This document shows positions 24,047-33,403 of a stretch of 64,000 bases of DNA, piece after piece (positions within the stretch are counted from its first letter, which is position 1; each line of letters opens with the position of its first letter). Below the pieces are notes generated by a model. That model was not told the DNA's origin, searched no databases, and worked only from the letters and a program-made list of their open reading frames with translations. The position numbers and the translations under genes are program-made. The stretch lies in NCBI RefSeq assembly GCF_018130145.1, contig NZ_JAFCMB010000006.1, positions 248,001-312,000 of the forward strand. The letters are read 5' to 3'. Origin of the DNA: Bradyrhizobium sp. AUGA SZCCT0176 (GTDB taxonomy: Bacteria > Pseudomonadota > Alphaproteobacteria > Rhizobiales > Xanthobacteraceae).

Positions 24047-24832
24047 TCAATCCCGCGCCACGGGCGCCGGCCGCCACACCAAGAGCCGCCGCTCGACCAG
24101 CGTCACGCCGAAATCGATCAGGATCACGAAGGCCGACAGCACGAACATGCCGGCGAAGACAGCGCCGACGTCGAACACACCCTCGGCCTGCTGGATCAGG
24201 TAGCCGAGGCCGGCCGCCGATCCCAGATATTCGCCGACGACGGCGCCGACCACGGCGAAACCGACCGCGGTATGCAGCGAGGAAAACATCCACGACAGCG
24301 CCGAGGGCCAGTACACATGCCGCGTCAACTGCCGTTCGCTCATGCCGAGCATGCGGCCGTTATCGAGCACGGTGGTGCTGACCTCCTTGACGCCCTGATA
24401 GACGTTGAAGAACACGATGAAGAACACCAGCGTCACGCCGAGCGCGACCTTGGACCAGATGCCGAGCCCGAGCCACAGCGCGAAGATCGGCGCCAGCACC
24501 ACGCGCGGCAACGCGTTCATCATCTTGACATAGGGATCGAACACCGCGGCGACGCGGGGCTGGCGCGCGAACCAGAAGCCGACCAGCACGCCGCCGACCG
24601 AACCGATCACGAAGGCCAAGACCGACTCCCACAGCGTGATCATCAGATGCTTCCAGATCACGCCGGTCGCGAACCATTTGTATATCTGGCTGGCGACATC
24701 GACCGGGGTCGAGAAGAAGAACGGCGGCAGCAGCATGCGGCCGAACACCGGCACGGTGGCAAAGAACTGCCACAGCGAGAGCGCGACCACGGCGACCATC
24801 AATTGCCAGAACAGCAGCGTCAGGCGGGACAT
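24047..24832 (-). CDS. ABC transporter permease, SsuC/TauC type
   Basis: 261 residues, six hydrophobic spans, binding-protein-dependent permease with the EAA loop around LDNGRMLGMSERQLTRHVYWPSALSW. The start overlaps the last base of the upstream ATPase gene, so the two are coupled. The family imports sulfonates, nitrate, aromatic acids or thiamine/pyrimidine precursors. The matching binding protein is probably 20935-21963. No sulfonate mono-oxygenase gene is seen, which argues against a pure sulfonate role. Confidence 0.9.
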   Translation of the reverse strand: MSRLTLLFWQLMVAVVALSLWQFFATVPVFGRMLLPPFFFSTPVDVASQIYKWFATGVIWKHLMITLWESVLAFVIGSVGGVLVGFWFARQPRVAAVFDPYVKMMNALPRVVLAPIFALWLGLGIWSKVALGVTLVFFIVFFNVYQGVKEVSTTVLDNGRMLGMSERQLTRHVYWPSALSWMFSSLHTAVGFAVVGAVVGEYLGSAAGLGYLIQQAEGVFDVGAVFAGMFVLSAFVILIDFGVTLVERRLLVWRPAPVARD

Positions 24833-25656
24833 CAGGAGGCCTCCGCCGCTTGCGAAGACTGCGCGTAACCCTTCATCACTTCATCCTTCAGAACGCTCCA
24901 GATTTCCCGGTGCAGCTCGTGGAACTGCTTTTCCATCCGCACTTCCGAGATGTCGCGCGGGCGCGGCAAGGCCACCTTCCAGTCGCCGATGATGCGCGCG
25001 CCGGGTCCCGCCGACATGATCACCACGCGGTCGGCCAGCGCGATCGCCTCTTCGAGATCGTGGGTCACGAACAGCACCGCCTTGCGGTCGGCGGTCCATA
25101 GTTCCAGCAAGAGATTGCCCATGATCTGGCGGGTTTGGGCGTCGAGCGGCCCGAACGGCTCATCCATCAGCAGGATCTTGGGATCGCGGATCAGCACCTG
25201 CGCGAGCCCAACGCGCTTGCGCTGCCCGCCGGACAGCATATGCGGATAACGATTGCCGAACGCGCCGAGCCCGACCGACGTCAACCAGCCCTGCGCGCGC
25301 TCCAGCGCCATCGCCCGCGGCGCGCCCTTGATCTCGAGGCCAATGGCGACATTGTCGATCGCGGTCTTCCAGGGAAACAGCGCATCGGCCTGAAACAGAT
25401 AGCCGGCGTCCCGATTGAGCCCGGTGAGCGGCTGGTCGAAAATCCGCACCGCGCCCGCGGCCGGCTTCAACAAGCCGGCGGCGACGTTCAGCAGCGTCGA
25501 TTTCCCGCATCCGGTGGGACCCACGATGGCGACGAACTCGCCATGCGCGACCGAAAGCCGGGCCTTTTCCACCGCCGTATAGACCCGCGCGTCGGCCAAG
25601 CGGAATGCCACCGTCGCCTCATCAAGCGCGACCGCCGTAGGCTGTACCGTATCCAC
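24832..25656 (-). CDS. ABC transporter ATP-binding protein, SsuB/TauB type
   Basis: 274 residues. Walker A GPTGCGKST, Q-loop FQADALFPWKT, signature LSGGQRKRVGLAQVL, Walker B ILLMDEPFGPLDAQT, H-loop FVTHDLEEA are all canonical, so it is an active importer ATPase. It is the first gene of a two-gene unit with the permease. Upstream, 240 bases separate it from the divergent SGNH gene; no operator stands out in that stretch. The substrate class is as for the permease. Confidence 0.92.
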   Translation of the reverse strand: MDTVQPTAVALDEATVAFRLADARVYTAVEKARLSVAHGEFVAIVGPTGCGKSTLLNVAAGLLKPAAGAVRIFDQPLTGLNRDAGYLFQADALFPWKTAIDNVAIGLEIKGAPRAMALERAQGWLTSVGLGAFGNRYPHMLSGGQRKRVGLAQVLIRDPKILLMDEPFGPLDAQTRQIMGNLLLELWTADRKAVLFVTHDLEEAIALADRVVIMSAGPGARIIGDWKVALPRPRDISEVRMEKQFHELHREIWSVLKDEVMKGYAQSSQAAEAS

Positions 25657-25896
25657 TGCGTCCCCTCCCCAATTTGGGTCATGCCTTAGCGGTTACGAAC
25701 GATAAGTTCAACGCGGCACCGCAACGTGGTAATTGATCTTATTGCCATTGCTGGAGGCCGGGCCGCCACCCCGGTCACCGCTTGTTTTTGCCAGCTCGAC
25801 CGGTCTGCTTTGGTGATCGCCAATCGACAGACCCATCGCCATGCAACGAATTTGGGTATCTACTGATCTGTTCGGAATTCATGCCGGAGACGTTCA

Positions 25897-27036
25897 ATGA
25901 AGCGGGGGTTTCACCTCGTCGGATCGGCGGTACTGCTGGTCATCACGTGGGCCGTGATCTTTGAGATTGGGTTTCGGCTGCAGCAGTATTTCGGTCCGCT
26001 GTACGATCTCGAAATGGCTGGTGTCAATTTGAACTGGCAATCCGACGTGGTGAACCATCAGCCGACACCGCAAGACCAGAATCTGTGCATCTACGGCGAT
26101 TCGACCGGCTTCAGCTACAAGCGATCGTTTGACGCGAACGGCATCAGGATCACCGACGATACGGCACAGCAGGCCGAGTGCGAAAACCCGGTTTCGGTCC
26201 TGTTCCTCGGCGATTCCTTTATGGAAGGCTACGATGACAAGAACACGCTGCCGTATCACGTTGCAAAATACTTCAAGACAGAGCGCGGTTCCTGCCTGAA
26301 GACCTACAATGCGGGATATACCTCGTATTCCCCGGCCATCTTCGTGCCGCAGGCCAAGAAGCTGCTGCCGGTGCTGCGTCCCGACTATATCGTGGTCGAC
26401 GTGGACGAAACCGATCTGTACGACGACTTCGCCCGATACCGCGGGCTGATTGTCCGCAACGAACGCGGACAAAATGTCGGCGTCAAGGCTTCACCCATTG
26501 GACGCGAATGCAGTCTCGGCCTGATGGAAGCTCGCAAGCATCCCTTGTACCTGATGCGCTTTGCGGCAAAGCTTTGGCACTCCTTTGTCCATATGCCAGC
26601 GGTGGTTGAGAAGAACCGAACGGACTTCACCCTCTTTTCCTATTCGCAGGACCAGGGCGCCGATCTCGAACGGAAATATGCAGAGCCGCTCCTGAGTTTC
26701 AGGAACAATCTGCAGGAGCTGGCAGAGGTGCTGAAGGATTACACCAAGGACGGCAGCCGGGTGCTGTTCATCTCTCATCCACATCTCCAGCACCTCAAAC
26801 CCGACGCCAAGGGCCGCCTGTGGAACAATCTCGTCAGCTCTTCGGTGCAAAAGACTTGCGTCGCCAACGGCTTTCTTTTCTTCAATGCCACCGAGGCACT
26901 GAAGAAGCGGTCCGGATCGCGCCCCGAGCGCTTCTATTGGGGAGGTAACGATATGCATTTTAGTCATGAGGGACTGGCGGAATATTCCGCTGCCGTCGCA
27001 GCGTTTATGGCCTCGGCGATGATCCCGAAGGACTGA
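25897..27036 (+). CDS. SGNH/GDSL-like hydrolase, membrane-anchored
   Basis: 379 residues. One N-terminal hydrophobic anchor (about 7-24), then block I FLGDSFMEGYD with nucleophile Ser about 107, and the C-terminal block V GGNDMHFSHEGLAEYS supplying Asp and His. The intermediate Gly/Asn blocks are less clear (NAGYTSYSP near 138). Proteins of this build act outside the membrane as esterases or acyl/acetyl transferases on glycans or lipids. It shows milder codon bias and more AT than its neighbours, which may suggest transfer, though weakly. Monocistronic. Confidence 0.75.
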   Translation: MKRGFHLVGSAVLLVITWAVIFEIGFRLQQYFGPLYDLEMAGVNLNWQSDVVNHQPTPQDQNLCIYGDSTGFSYKRSFDANGIRITDDTAQQAECENPVSVLFLGDSFMEGYDDKNTLPYHVAKYFKTERGSCLKTYNAGYTSYSPAIFVPQAKKLLPVLRPDYIVVDVDETDLYDDFARYRGLIVRNERGQNVGVKASPIGRECSLGLMEARKHPLYLMRFAAKLWHSFVHMPAVVEKNRTDFTLFSYSQDQGADLERKYAEPLLSFRNNLQELAEVLKDYTKDGSRVLFISHPHLQHLKPDAKGRLWNNLVSSSVQKTCVANGFLFFNATEALKKRSGSRPERFYWGGNDMHFSHEGLAEYSAAVAAFMASAMIPKD

Positions 27037-27179
27037 CCGCGTCACCTCAATGGCCTGCCGGCCGACGAGGCCATCGAATGGCGTTACCGCGTGCCGGCGG
27101 CAGAAAAAGGTTGGCACCCGGCTCACGATTAGCCGATTGTTCGGCTATCGCTATTTCCCTTGCAGAGAATCCACGCCGA

Positions 27180-27980
27180 ATGCCCGCCTCGTCTCTCATC
27201 TCCTACGCGCATGTCGGCAAGACCTTCGACGGTGGCCGAGGCGCGAACCGCGTGGTGGCGGTCGACGACGTCTCGCTTGATGTCGCCGAGGGTGAGTTCC
27301 TGGCCATTGTCGGCGGCTCCGGGTCAGGCAAGACCACGCTGCTGCGGCTGGCCAACCGGCTGATCGACGCCGACGAGGGCCACGTCACGGTGGAAGGCGA
27401 GGACGTCCGCAATGTCGACCCGATCGGTCTGCGCAGGCGGATCGGCTACGTGTTCCAGAGCGGCGGGCTGTTTCCGCATCTTTCCGTCGCCGGCAATATC
27501 GGCATCACGCCAAAGCTGCTCGGCTGGCCTGCGGACGAAATCGCGGCGCGGGTCGATGAATTGGTCGATCTGGTGCGGCTCGACCGCGCGCAGCATCGCG
27601 ACCGGCTGCCGCATGAATTGTCCGGCGGCCAGCGCCAGCGCGTCGGCGTGGCGCGGGCGCTTGCCGCGAAACCGCGCATCGTGCTGATGGACGAGCCGTT
27701 CGGCGCGCTCGACCCCCTCACCCGCGACGCGCTCGGCGACGACTATCGCGAATTGCACCGCCGGCTGGGGCTGACCACGGTCATGATCACCCATGACATG
27801 ACCGAGGCCATTCTGCTCGCCGACCGCATCGCTATCATGCGCGGCGGACGGCTTCTGGCCCAAGGCACGCCCGCCGAACTCTCTGATAGCAGCGACGCTT
27901 ACGTCGGCGAGTTGCTGCGCACGCCGCGGCGGCAGGCAGAACGGCTCGGCGCGCTCCTGCCGCGGGATGGCGCGGCATGA
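27180..27980 (+). CDS. osmoprotectant-type ABC transporter ATP-binding protein
   Basis: 266 residues from ATG 27180 (MPASSLISYAHVGKTFDGG). Upstream in-frame starts would precede the conserved N-terminus and are rejected. Walker A GGSGSGKTT, Q-loop FQSGGLFPHLS, signature LSGGQRQRVGVARAL, Walker B IVLMDEPFGALDPLT, H-loop MITHDMTEA. It belongs to the OpuCA/YehX glycine betaine/choline group without C-terminal CBS domains. Its stop overlaps the permease-SBP fusion by four bases (ATGA). Confidence 0.9.
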   Translation: MPASSLISYAHVGKTFDGGRGANRVVAVDDVSLDVAEGEFLAIVGGSGSGKTTLLRLANRLIDADEGHVTVEGEDVRNVDPIGLRRRIGYVFQSGGLFPHLSVAGNIGITPKLLGWPADEIAARVDELVDLVRLDRAQHRDRLPHELSGGQRQRVGVARALAAKPRIVLMDEPFGALDPLTRDALGDDYRELHRRLGLTTVMITHDMTEAILLADRIAIMRGGRLLAQGTPAELSDSSDAYVGELLRTPRRQAERLGALLPRDGAA

Positions 27981-29536
27981 ACCTGTTCGCCGATCCACGC
28001 TGGAGCGAGGCGCTCGGGCATCTGCCTGACTATCTCGGCAACCATGTCCGCGTCAGCGTCACCGCACTGGCGCTGGGGCTCGCGGTCAGCCTGCCCCTCG
28101 CGATTGCGGCACGCAATCGTCGAGCACTGCGCGGCGCGCTGCTCGGGCTTGCCAGCATCGTGCAAACCGTTCCGGGCCTGGCGCTGCTGGCGCTGTTCTA
28201 TCCGCTGCTGCTGGCGCTCGCGGCGGTGTCGCTGTCGTGGTTCGGATTTGGATTTTCCGCCTTCGGTTTCCTCCCCGCCGTGCTGGCGCTGGCGCTCTAT
28301 TCGATGCTGCCGGTGCTGCGCAACACCATCACCGGCCTGCAGGGCGTCGATGCCGCGATCCTGGAAGCCGCACAGGGTGTCGGCATGACGCCGCGGCAGT
28401 CGCTGTTCACGGTGGAACTGCCGCTGGCATTGCCGGTCATGATGGCGGGCATCCGCACCGCGGCGGTCTGGGTGATTGGCACCGCGACGCTGTCGACGCC
28501 GATCGGCCAGACCAGCCTCGGCAACTACATCTTCGCGGGATTGCAGACCCAGAACTGGGTGTTCGTGCTGTTCGGCTGCCTGTCGGCCGCGGTGCTGGCG
28601 CTAACCGTCGATCAATTGCTGGCACTGATCGAAAGCGGATTGCGCCACCGCAGCCGCGTGCGCGCCATGCTTGGCGGCGCCGGCATCGCGATGCTGGTCG
28701 CGGCGACGCTGGTGCCCACCATGACGCGCTCGCAAACCAGCTATGTCATCGGCGCCAAGACCTTTGCCGAGCAGTATGTGCTGTCGGCGCTGATGGCGCA
28801 GCGGCTGCGGGCCGCCGGCCTCTCCGCCAGCTCGCGCGAAGGCCTCGGCTCGAACGTGATCTTCGGGGCGCTGGCCGCCAACGACATCGATTTCTACGTC
28901 GATTATTCCGGCACGCTGTGGGCCAATCAGTTCCAGCGCAGCGATATCAGGCCGCGCCAGGAAGTGCTCGACGAGTTGAAGACCATGCTTGCCAAACAGA
29001 ACATCACACTGCTCGGCGAACTCGGCTTTGAAAACGCCTATGCCCTGGTGATGCCGCGCAAACGGGCGGAGCAGCTCGGCATCCGCAGCATCACCGATCT
29101 GGCGCCGCACGCGGCAGGAATGTCGATGGCCGCGGACTACGAGTTCTTTTCACGGCCGGAATGGGCCGGGCTGAAAAAGGCCTATGGGCTGTCGTTCCGC
29201 GCGCAGCGGCAGATGCAACCGGACTTCATGTATGCGGCGGCAGCTTCCGGCGAAGTCGACGTGATCGCGGGCTATACCAGCGACGGACTGATCGCGAAAT
29301 ACGATCTGGTGGTGCTCGCCGATCCCAGGCACGCGATCCCGCCCTATGATGCGATGGTGCTGCTCGCCCCCAGGCGCGCCGGCGATGCGGCGTTGCGGGC
29401 GGCGCTGCAGCCGCTGCTCGGCAAGATCGATATCGCCGCGATGCGCGAGGCGAATTTGCGCGCGGCCGGCAACGACGCGACTTCATCGCCCGATGCGGTG
29501 GCGAGGTGGCTGTGGGAGAAGATCGGGACGAAGTAG
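27977..29536 (+). CDS. fused permease and substrate-binding protein, osmoprotectant ABC transporter
   Basis: 519 residues with two domains. Residues about 1-230 are a six-span permease with the coupling loop DAAILEAAQGVGMTPRQSLFTVELPLALPVM. Residues about 255-519 are an OpuAC-type binding domain (YVIGAKTFAEQYVLSALMAQRL, then NDIDFYVDYSGTLW). A helix at about 232-248 tethers the binding domain on the outside. The fusion is known in betaine, choline and carnitine importers. With the coupled ATPase it forms a complete two-gene transporter. The GTG of the next gene follows the stop immediately. Confidence 0.92.
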   Translation: MNLFADPRWSEALGHLPDYLGNHVRVSVTALALGLAVSLPLAIAARNRRALRGALLGLASIVQTVPGLALLALFYPLLLALAAVSLSWFGFGFSAFGFLPAVLALALYSMLPVLRNTITGLQGVDAAILEAAQGVGMTPRQSLFTVELPLALPVMMAGIRTAAVWVIGTATLSTPIGQTSLGNYIFAGLQTQNWVFVLFGCLSAAVLALTVDQLLALIESGLRHRSRVRAMLGGAGIAMLVAATLVPTMTRSQTSYVIGAKTFAEQYVLSALMAQRLRAAGLSASSREGLGSNVIFGALAANDIDFYVDYSGTLWANQFQRSDIRPRQEVLDELKTMLAKQNITLLGELGFENAYALVMPRKRAEQLGIRSITDLAPHAAGMSMAADYEFFSRPEWAGLKKAYGLSFRAQRQMQPDFMYAAAASGEVDVIAGYTSDGLIAKYDLVVLADPRHAIPPYDAMVLLAPRRAGDAALRAALQPLLGKIDIAAMREANLRAAGNDATSSPDAVARWLWEKIGTK

Positions 29537-30466
29537 GTGACCTGCGCTAAGGTGTTCCGGCTCACATGGAACCGCGCCGTGAATTTTTCGCGCTCTCTCG
29601 TACTGCCTGCCGTGGGTATCGCTGCGATGTCGGTACTGATATCCGGAACGACCGTTGCCACCGCAGCACCCCTGCCCGCGCGCGTCACCTTTGCCAGTGC
29701 CGACGGGCGGACGACACTGGTCGGCTATGTTTTTTTGCCGGAGGTGCCGCATGCAGCGCGCACGCCTGCGGTGGTGATGATGCATGGCCGCGCCGGCGTT
29801 TATTCCTCGGCCGCCAACGGCAAATATGACGCCTCGACGCTTTCGAAACGCAATCAGCAATGGGGGCACATCTGGGCCCGGCAAGGTTATCTCGCCATCC
29901 TGGTCGATGGTTTTGGTCCGCGCGGCTATCCAACTGGTTTTCCCCGTTTCAGCTACGATTCCCGGCCCGATGAATTGAATGAAATCACCATTCGCCCGCT
30001 CGACGCCCATGGCGCGCTGGCTTACCTGCGGACACGCAGTGACGTGATCGCCGATCGGGTCGCGTTGCAGGGCTGGTCCAACGGCGGCAGCGCCACCCTG
30101 GCGACGATGTCGGTGAGCGCGCCCGGCATCACAGCGCCGACGCCCGCAACCGGCTTCCGGGCCGGATTGGCGTTCTACCCGGGCTGCGGCCTGAAAGGCC
30201 AGTTCGCCGACGGGATCAAGCCTTACGCTCCGGTGCGCGTGTTGCATGGATCGGCCGACGAGGAAGTCTCGCCGCGGCGCTGCGCCGACTTCGTCGCCAA
30301 AAGCCGCGCGATCGGTGGCGACATCCAGTTCCAGCTCTACCCCGATGCGGCGCATGGTTTCGACGATCCCAGTTCCTCGCGCCAGAGCGACGTCGCCAAT
30401 GCGTCCGCGACCCGCGACGCAATCGCACGCGCGATTGCGTTCTTTGCAAGCGTGCTGAAGCCGTAG
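29537..30466 (+). CDS. exported dienelactone hydrolase family protein
   Basis: 309 residues with an alpha/beta-hydrolase fold. Nucleophile Ser181 in GWSNGG (family usually GxCxGG or GxSxGG), acid in GSADEEV and His in DAAHGFDD. A signal peptide is likely (LVLPAVGIAAMSVLISGTTVATAAP). The nominal GTG at 29537 directly follows the preceding stop; a second GTG at 29579 (VNFSRSLVLP) gives a more normal signal peptide. Probably a periplasmic esterase or hydrolase of unknown substrate. It may be co-transcribed with the ABC system, since there is no gap. Confidence 0.85.
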   Translation: MTCAKVFRLTWNRAVNFSRSLVLPAVGIAAMSVLISGTTVATAAPLPARVTFASADGRTTLVGYVFLPEVPHAARTPAVVMMHGRAGVYSSAANGKYDASTLSKRNQQWGHIWARQGYLAILVDGFGPRGYPTGFPRFSYDSRPDELNEITIRPLDAHGALAYLRTRSDVIADRVALQGWSNGGSATLATMSVSAPGITAPTPATGFRAGLAFYPGCGLKGQFADGIKPYAPVRVLHGSADEEVSPRRCADFVAKSRAIGGDIQFQLYPDAAHGFDDPSSSRQSDVANASATRDAIARAIAFFASVLKP

Positions 30467-30597
30467 GCTTTTGTGCGGGACGGGAGCCTGCTTGAAATCC
30501 GGCATCAAAGACTGGCAAGAAGCGATCGAGCAAGCCGGAATTCAACACCGGTAGCCGCGTTGCCCTTCACCGGGCCACCGATCTGGAGAATGTCTTG

Positions 30598-31530
30598 ATG
30601 AACGCACCCTCGACCAATCCCCGCCACTGGAATGTGGGTCTCGTCGGCTACGGCGAAGTGGGTCGCATTCTCGCCGAGGACCTGCGCAAACAGGACGTGA
30701 AGGTCGCGGCCTACGATATCAAGCTGCGCAGCGATCAGACAGGTTCCGCGCTGCGCGACCATGCTTTCGCGCATGGTGTCGCGCTTGCGGCGTCCCATGC
30801 CGATCTTGCCGCGAGAGCCGATTTCATCGTTTCCGCCGTTACCGCAAGCCAGGCTGTCCCGGTCGCGCAGGCTTGCGCGCCGGCCGTGAGGCAGGATGCC
30901 TGGTTCCTCGATTTCAATTCGGCATCGCCGGGCGCCAAGCAGCGCGCCGCCGGCCTGATCGACGGCAAGGGCGGCCGCTACGTCGAAGGCGCGGTGATGA
31001 CCTCGATCCCGCCGTACCGCATCAAGGTGCCCTTGTTGCTCGGCGGCGCCGGTGCCGAGGCGCTCGCGCCGCTGCTGGTGGAACTCGGCTTTGACGCCAA
31101 GGTGGCAAGCCGGGAATTGGGCGTCGCTTCGGCGGTCAAGATGTGCCGCAGCGTGATGATCAAGGGCCTGGAAGCGATGGTGATCGAGAGTTTTACCACC
31201 GCGCGCGCCTATGGCGTCGAGGACGCGGTGCTGGCGTCGCTCACGGAGACCTTTCCCGCCATCGACTGGGAAAAACAGGGCGCCTATTTCTTCCAGCGCG
31301 TGATCGAGCATGGCCGTCGCCGCAGCGAAGAGGTTCGCGAAGTGGCTGAGACCGTGCGCGAGGTTGGCCTCACACCATGGTCGGCGGAGGGCACCGCCGA
31401 ACGCCAGGCCTTCATCGCTGATCTCGCCGACGAAGGCCTGTTCGGTGCGAAAGGCACCGACGCGTTTGCCCGCAGCCCCGACTGGCGCGTGGAAGCCGAC
31501 CGCATCCTTGCCGCCGTGAAGAAGAAATAA
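30598..31530 (+). CDS. NAD(P)-dependent 6-phosphogluconate/3-hydroxyisobutyrate dehydrogenase-like oxidoreductase (DUF1932)
   Basis: 310 residues from ATG 30598 with GGAG upstream. The Rossmann fold starts VGLVGYGEVGRILAEDL, with DFNSASPGAKQRAA as the substrate-binding motif of the beta-hydroxyacid dehydrogenase superfamily. The catalytic-type Lys is in ASAVKMCRSVMIKG, and the C-terminal DUF1932 domain follows (IDWEKQGAYFFQRVIEHGRRR). The family reduces or oxidises hydroxy acids, exact substrate unknown. A palindromic repeat follows directly after the stop. Confidence 0.88.
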   Translation: MNAPSTNPRHWNVGLVGYGEVGRILAEDLRKQDVKVAAYDIKLRSDQTGSALRDHAFAHGVALAASHADLAARADFIVSAVTASQAVPVAQACAPAVRQDAWFLDFNSASPGAKQRAAGLIDGKGGRYVEGAVMTSIPPYRIKVPLLLGGAGAEALAPLLVELGFDAKVASRELGVASAVKMCRSVMIKGLEAMVIESFTTARAYGVEDAVLASLTETFPAIDWEKQGAYFFQRVIEHGRRRSEEVREVAETVREVGLTPWSAEGTAERQAFIADLADEGLFGAKGTDAFARSPDWRVEADRILAAVKKK

Positions 31531-31542
31531 GTGATGCCGAAA

Positions 31543-31631
31543 CGTAGGGTGGGAAAAGGCGCACTTAGCGCCGTGCCCACCATTGCTCTTCGAATTAAAT
31601 GGTGGGCACGCTAGCGCTTTGCCACCCTACG
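31543..31631. repeat. inverted repeat between the oxidoreductase and the sulfatase-like gene
   Basis: Left arm CGTAGGGTGGGAAAAGGCGC...GTGCCCACCAT and right arm ATGGTGGGCACGCTAGCG...CCACCCTACG enclose a short AT-rich loop. It occupies the entire gap between two converging genes and can form a long imperfect hairpin. Confidence 0.8.
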
Positions 31632-31634
31632 CCA

Positions 31635-33386
31635 CTACAGTCCCCGCACCAGGCCGGCGTCGATCAGGAGGCGGTTGAAGCGCCTGGCTTCTGCGCCGTC
31701 CTTGCAGGCATAGAACACGCCCTTGCATCGCAGCATGATGCTCTTCTGCTCCTTGAACGAGGGATCGAGCGGAATGCCGGCGGCGTCCTGGATGACGAGC
31801 GGAATGTAGGCGGCGTCGAGGGTTGCGAGGGCCGACGACAAATCGGGCGGCTGGAAGTTGATTCCATCCAGCGCATAGTAGGTCGAGAAGTAACGCGGAT
31901 CCGCACTCATCAAACGTTGCCCCAGCAGTTTCCGGTCGATGCCGGGCTCGAGCAGTTTCTGCGAGATTGCCGGTTGATGATCGCCGAAGCGCAGCACCAG
32001 GAACGACTGGTCCGGATAGTCGCGCGCCAGCCGTGCGGTGAAATCGCGGTAGTCGTTCGCCGTCATGCTCTGGCGGCGAATATACTCGTCGATCTCCGGC
32101 GTATTTCCCGGCGGTTTCCAGTCCGGCGTCAGATCGGGCCGGTAGACACTGGTCCAGGGAAAATGATTGGCCGTGAGATACACGAACATGAAGACCGGCG
32201 ACTGTGACGCTTGCTCGTCAGCAAACGCCTTCAAGGCCTGATCGAAGTAGAACTTGTCGGGCTGCATGTCCTCATCGACGCCCATGTCGGCCATGTCGAT
32301 GAACCTGTTGACGCCGACACCCTTCTGGAACGCCCGCGCGCTGAGGAAGTCGCCATAGGTCGGATAGAGCGAGACGGTCTTGTAGCCGCAGCGCTGCAGC
32401 GCTTGCGGCAGGCCACGCTCGATGCGGTTCGCGGTGATCCTCGTGACGTAGAACTTCAGATCGCCGAACGAGCGCGCCGACATGCCGGTCAGGACATTGA
32501 ACTCGGTGTACCAGGTCGGGCCGCCTGTCGCCTCCGCGATCATGGTCCGTCGCTTGCCGTCGGTGGATTTGAAGTAGTCGGAATAGCCTGGCGGCACCTT
32601 GACGCCGGGTGCTGCGGTGATGTCGAAACTCGACTCGTCGAGCAGCATGATGATGTGCGGGCGCTTGGCAGTGGTATCGCATTTTTCGTCTGGCGGCAGC
32701 GCCGGCCGGGCCGTGGCGTGCGCACCCGGGGCCAGGCCAAGCGAGCCGTTCGCCGGCGGATCGGCCTCGATCCATCCGGTCGAGGCCAGCCGCGACACCG
32801 CGACCACGCCCGAGCGCGCGAGGTTGGAAATATGATTGATGCCCTGGAACGGCTCCCAAGGCTGCTCGGGCGCAGCGACCGACATCGCCGACATCGACAC
32901 GGTGGTTGCGGCAAGAAGCGCCAGCACAGGCCCGCGAGCTGCGCGAAGCGGATCGGCGCGCCAGATCGCCCACAGCAGCGGAACGGCAATCACCGCCGCC
33001 ACGATCAGCTGCGTCCGCAACTGTGGGAACACCGAGAGCAGGAACGAAAACGTATCGCGATCGATGATCAGGAAATCGAGGAACGTCAGAGATAGCTGCA
33101 AAATGTCGAACTTGAAGCGCGACAGCACGATTAGCAGCACCACCAGAACAAGCGCCAGCGCCGCGGCGACGCCGGGCCGCCGCAGCACCAGCAGCAACAG
33201 GCAGTTCACAAAAACCCACGCCAGCAGCGCGAGCGTGATCCCAACGAATCCGTATTCCGTGCTGAGCAGGACAGCCAGGGCCGCAAGATGCAATGCGGCG
33301 ACCACGCCGACGCCGGCATAGAACCAGACCCCGCGCGATGCTGTATCGCCGGTCCGGCTTGCTGCAGGTTTGGCGGAGGCTGGAAT
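31635..33386 (-). CDS. sulfatase / LTA-synthase-like membrane protein (paralogue B), probable ATT start
   Basis: About 583 residues. Five N-terminal membrane spans (to about residue 190) are followed by an extracytoplasmic alkaline-phosphatase-superfamily domain: PHIIMLLDESSFDI near 235, FYVTRITANRIERGLP, LTANHFPWTSVYRPDL, and the His motif RFGDHQPAI. Such proteins transfer phospho-groups to lipids or glycans, or hydrolyse sulfate or phosphate esters. No ATG, GTG or TTG lies at the expected start; AAGGGAGG is followed five bases later by ATT at 33386, aligning with the start of paralogue A. It is 45-50 percent alike by eye with the upstream gene, with a nearly identical last 50 residues. Confidence 0.8.
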   Translation of the reverse strand: MPASAKPAASRTGDTASRGVWFYAGVGVVAALHLAALAVLLSTEYGFVGITLALLAWVFVNCLLLLVLRRPGVAAALALVLVVLLIVLSRFKFDILQLSLTFLDFLIIDRDTFSFLLSVFPQLRTQLIVAAVIAVPLLWAIWRADPLRAARGPVLALLAATTVSMSAMSVAAPEQPWEPFQGINHISNLARSGVVAVSRLASTGWIEADPPANGSLGLAPGAHATARPALPPDEKCDTTAKRPHIIMLLDESSFDITAAPGVKVPPGYSDYFKSTDGKRRTMIAEATGGPTWYTEFNVLTGMSARSFGDLKFYVTRITANRIERGLPQALQRCGYKTVSLYPTYGDFLSARAFQKGVGVNRFIDMADMGVDEDMQPDKFYFDQALKAFADEQASQSPVFMFVYLTANHFPWTSVYRPDLTPDWKPPGNTPEIDEYIRRQSMTANDYRDFTARLARDYPDQSFLVLRFGDHQPAISQKLLEPGIDRKLLGQRLMSADPRYFSTYYALDGINFQPPDLSSALATLDAAYIPLVIQDAAGIPLDPSFKEQKSIMLRCKGVFYACKDGAEARRFNRLLIDAGLVRGL

Positions 33387-33403
33387 GCTGCCCTCCCTTG
33401 TTG

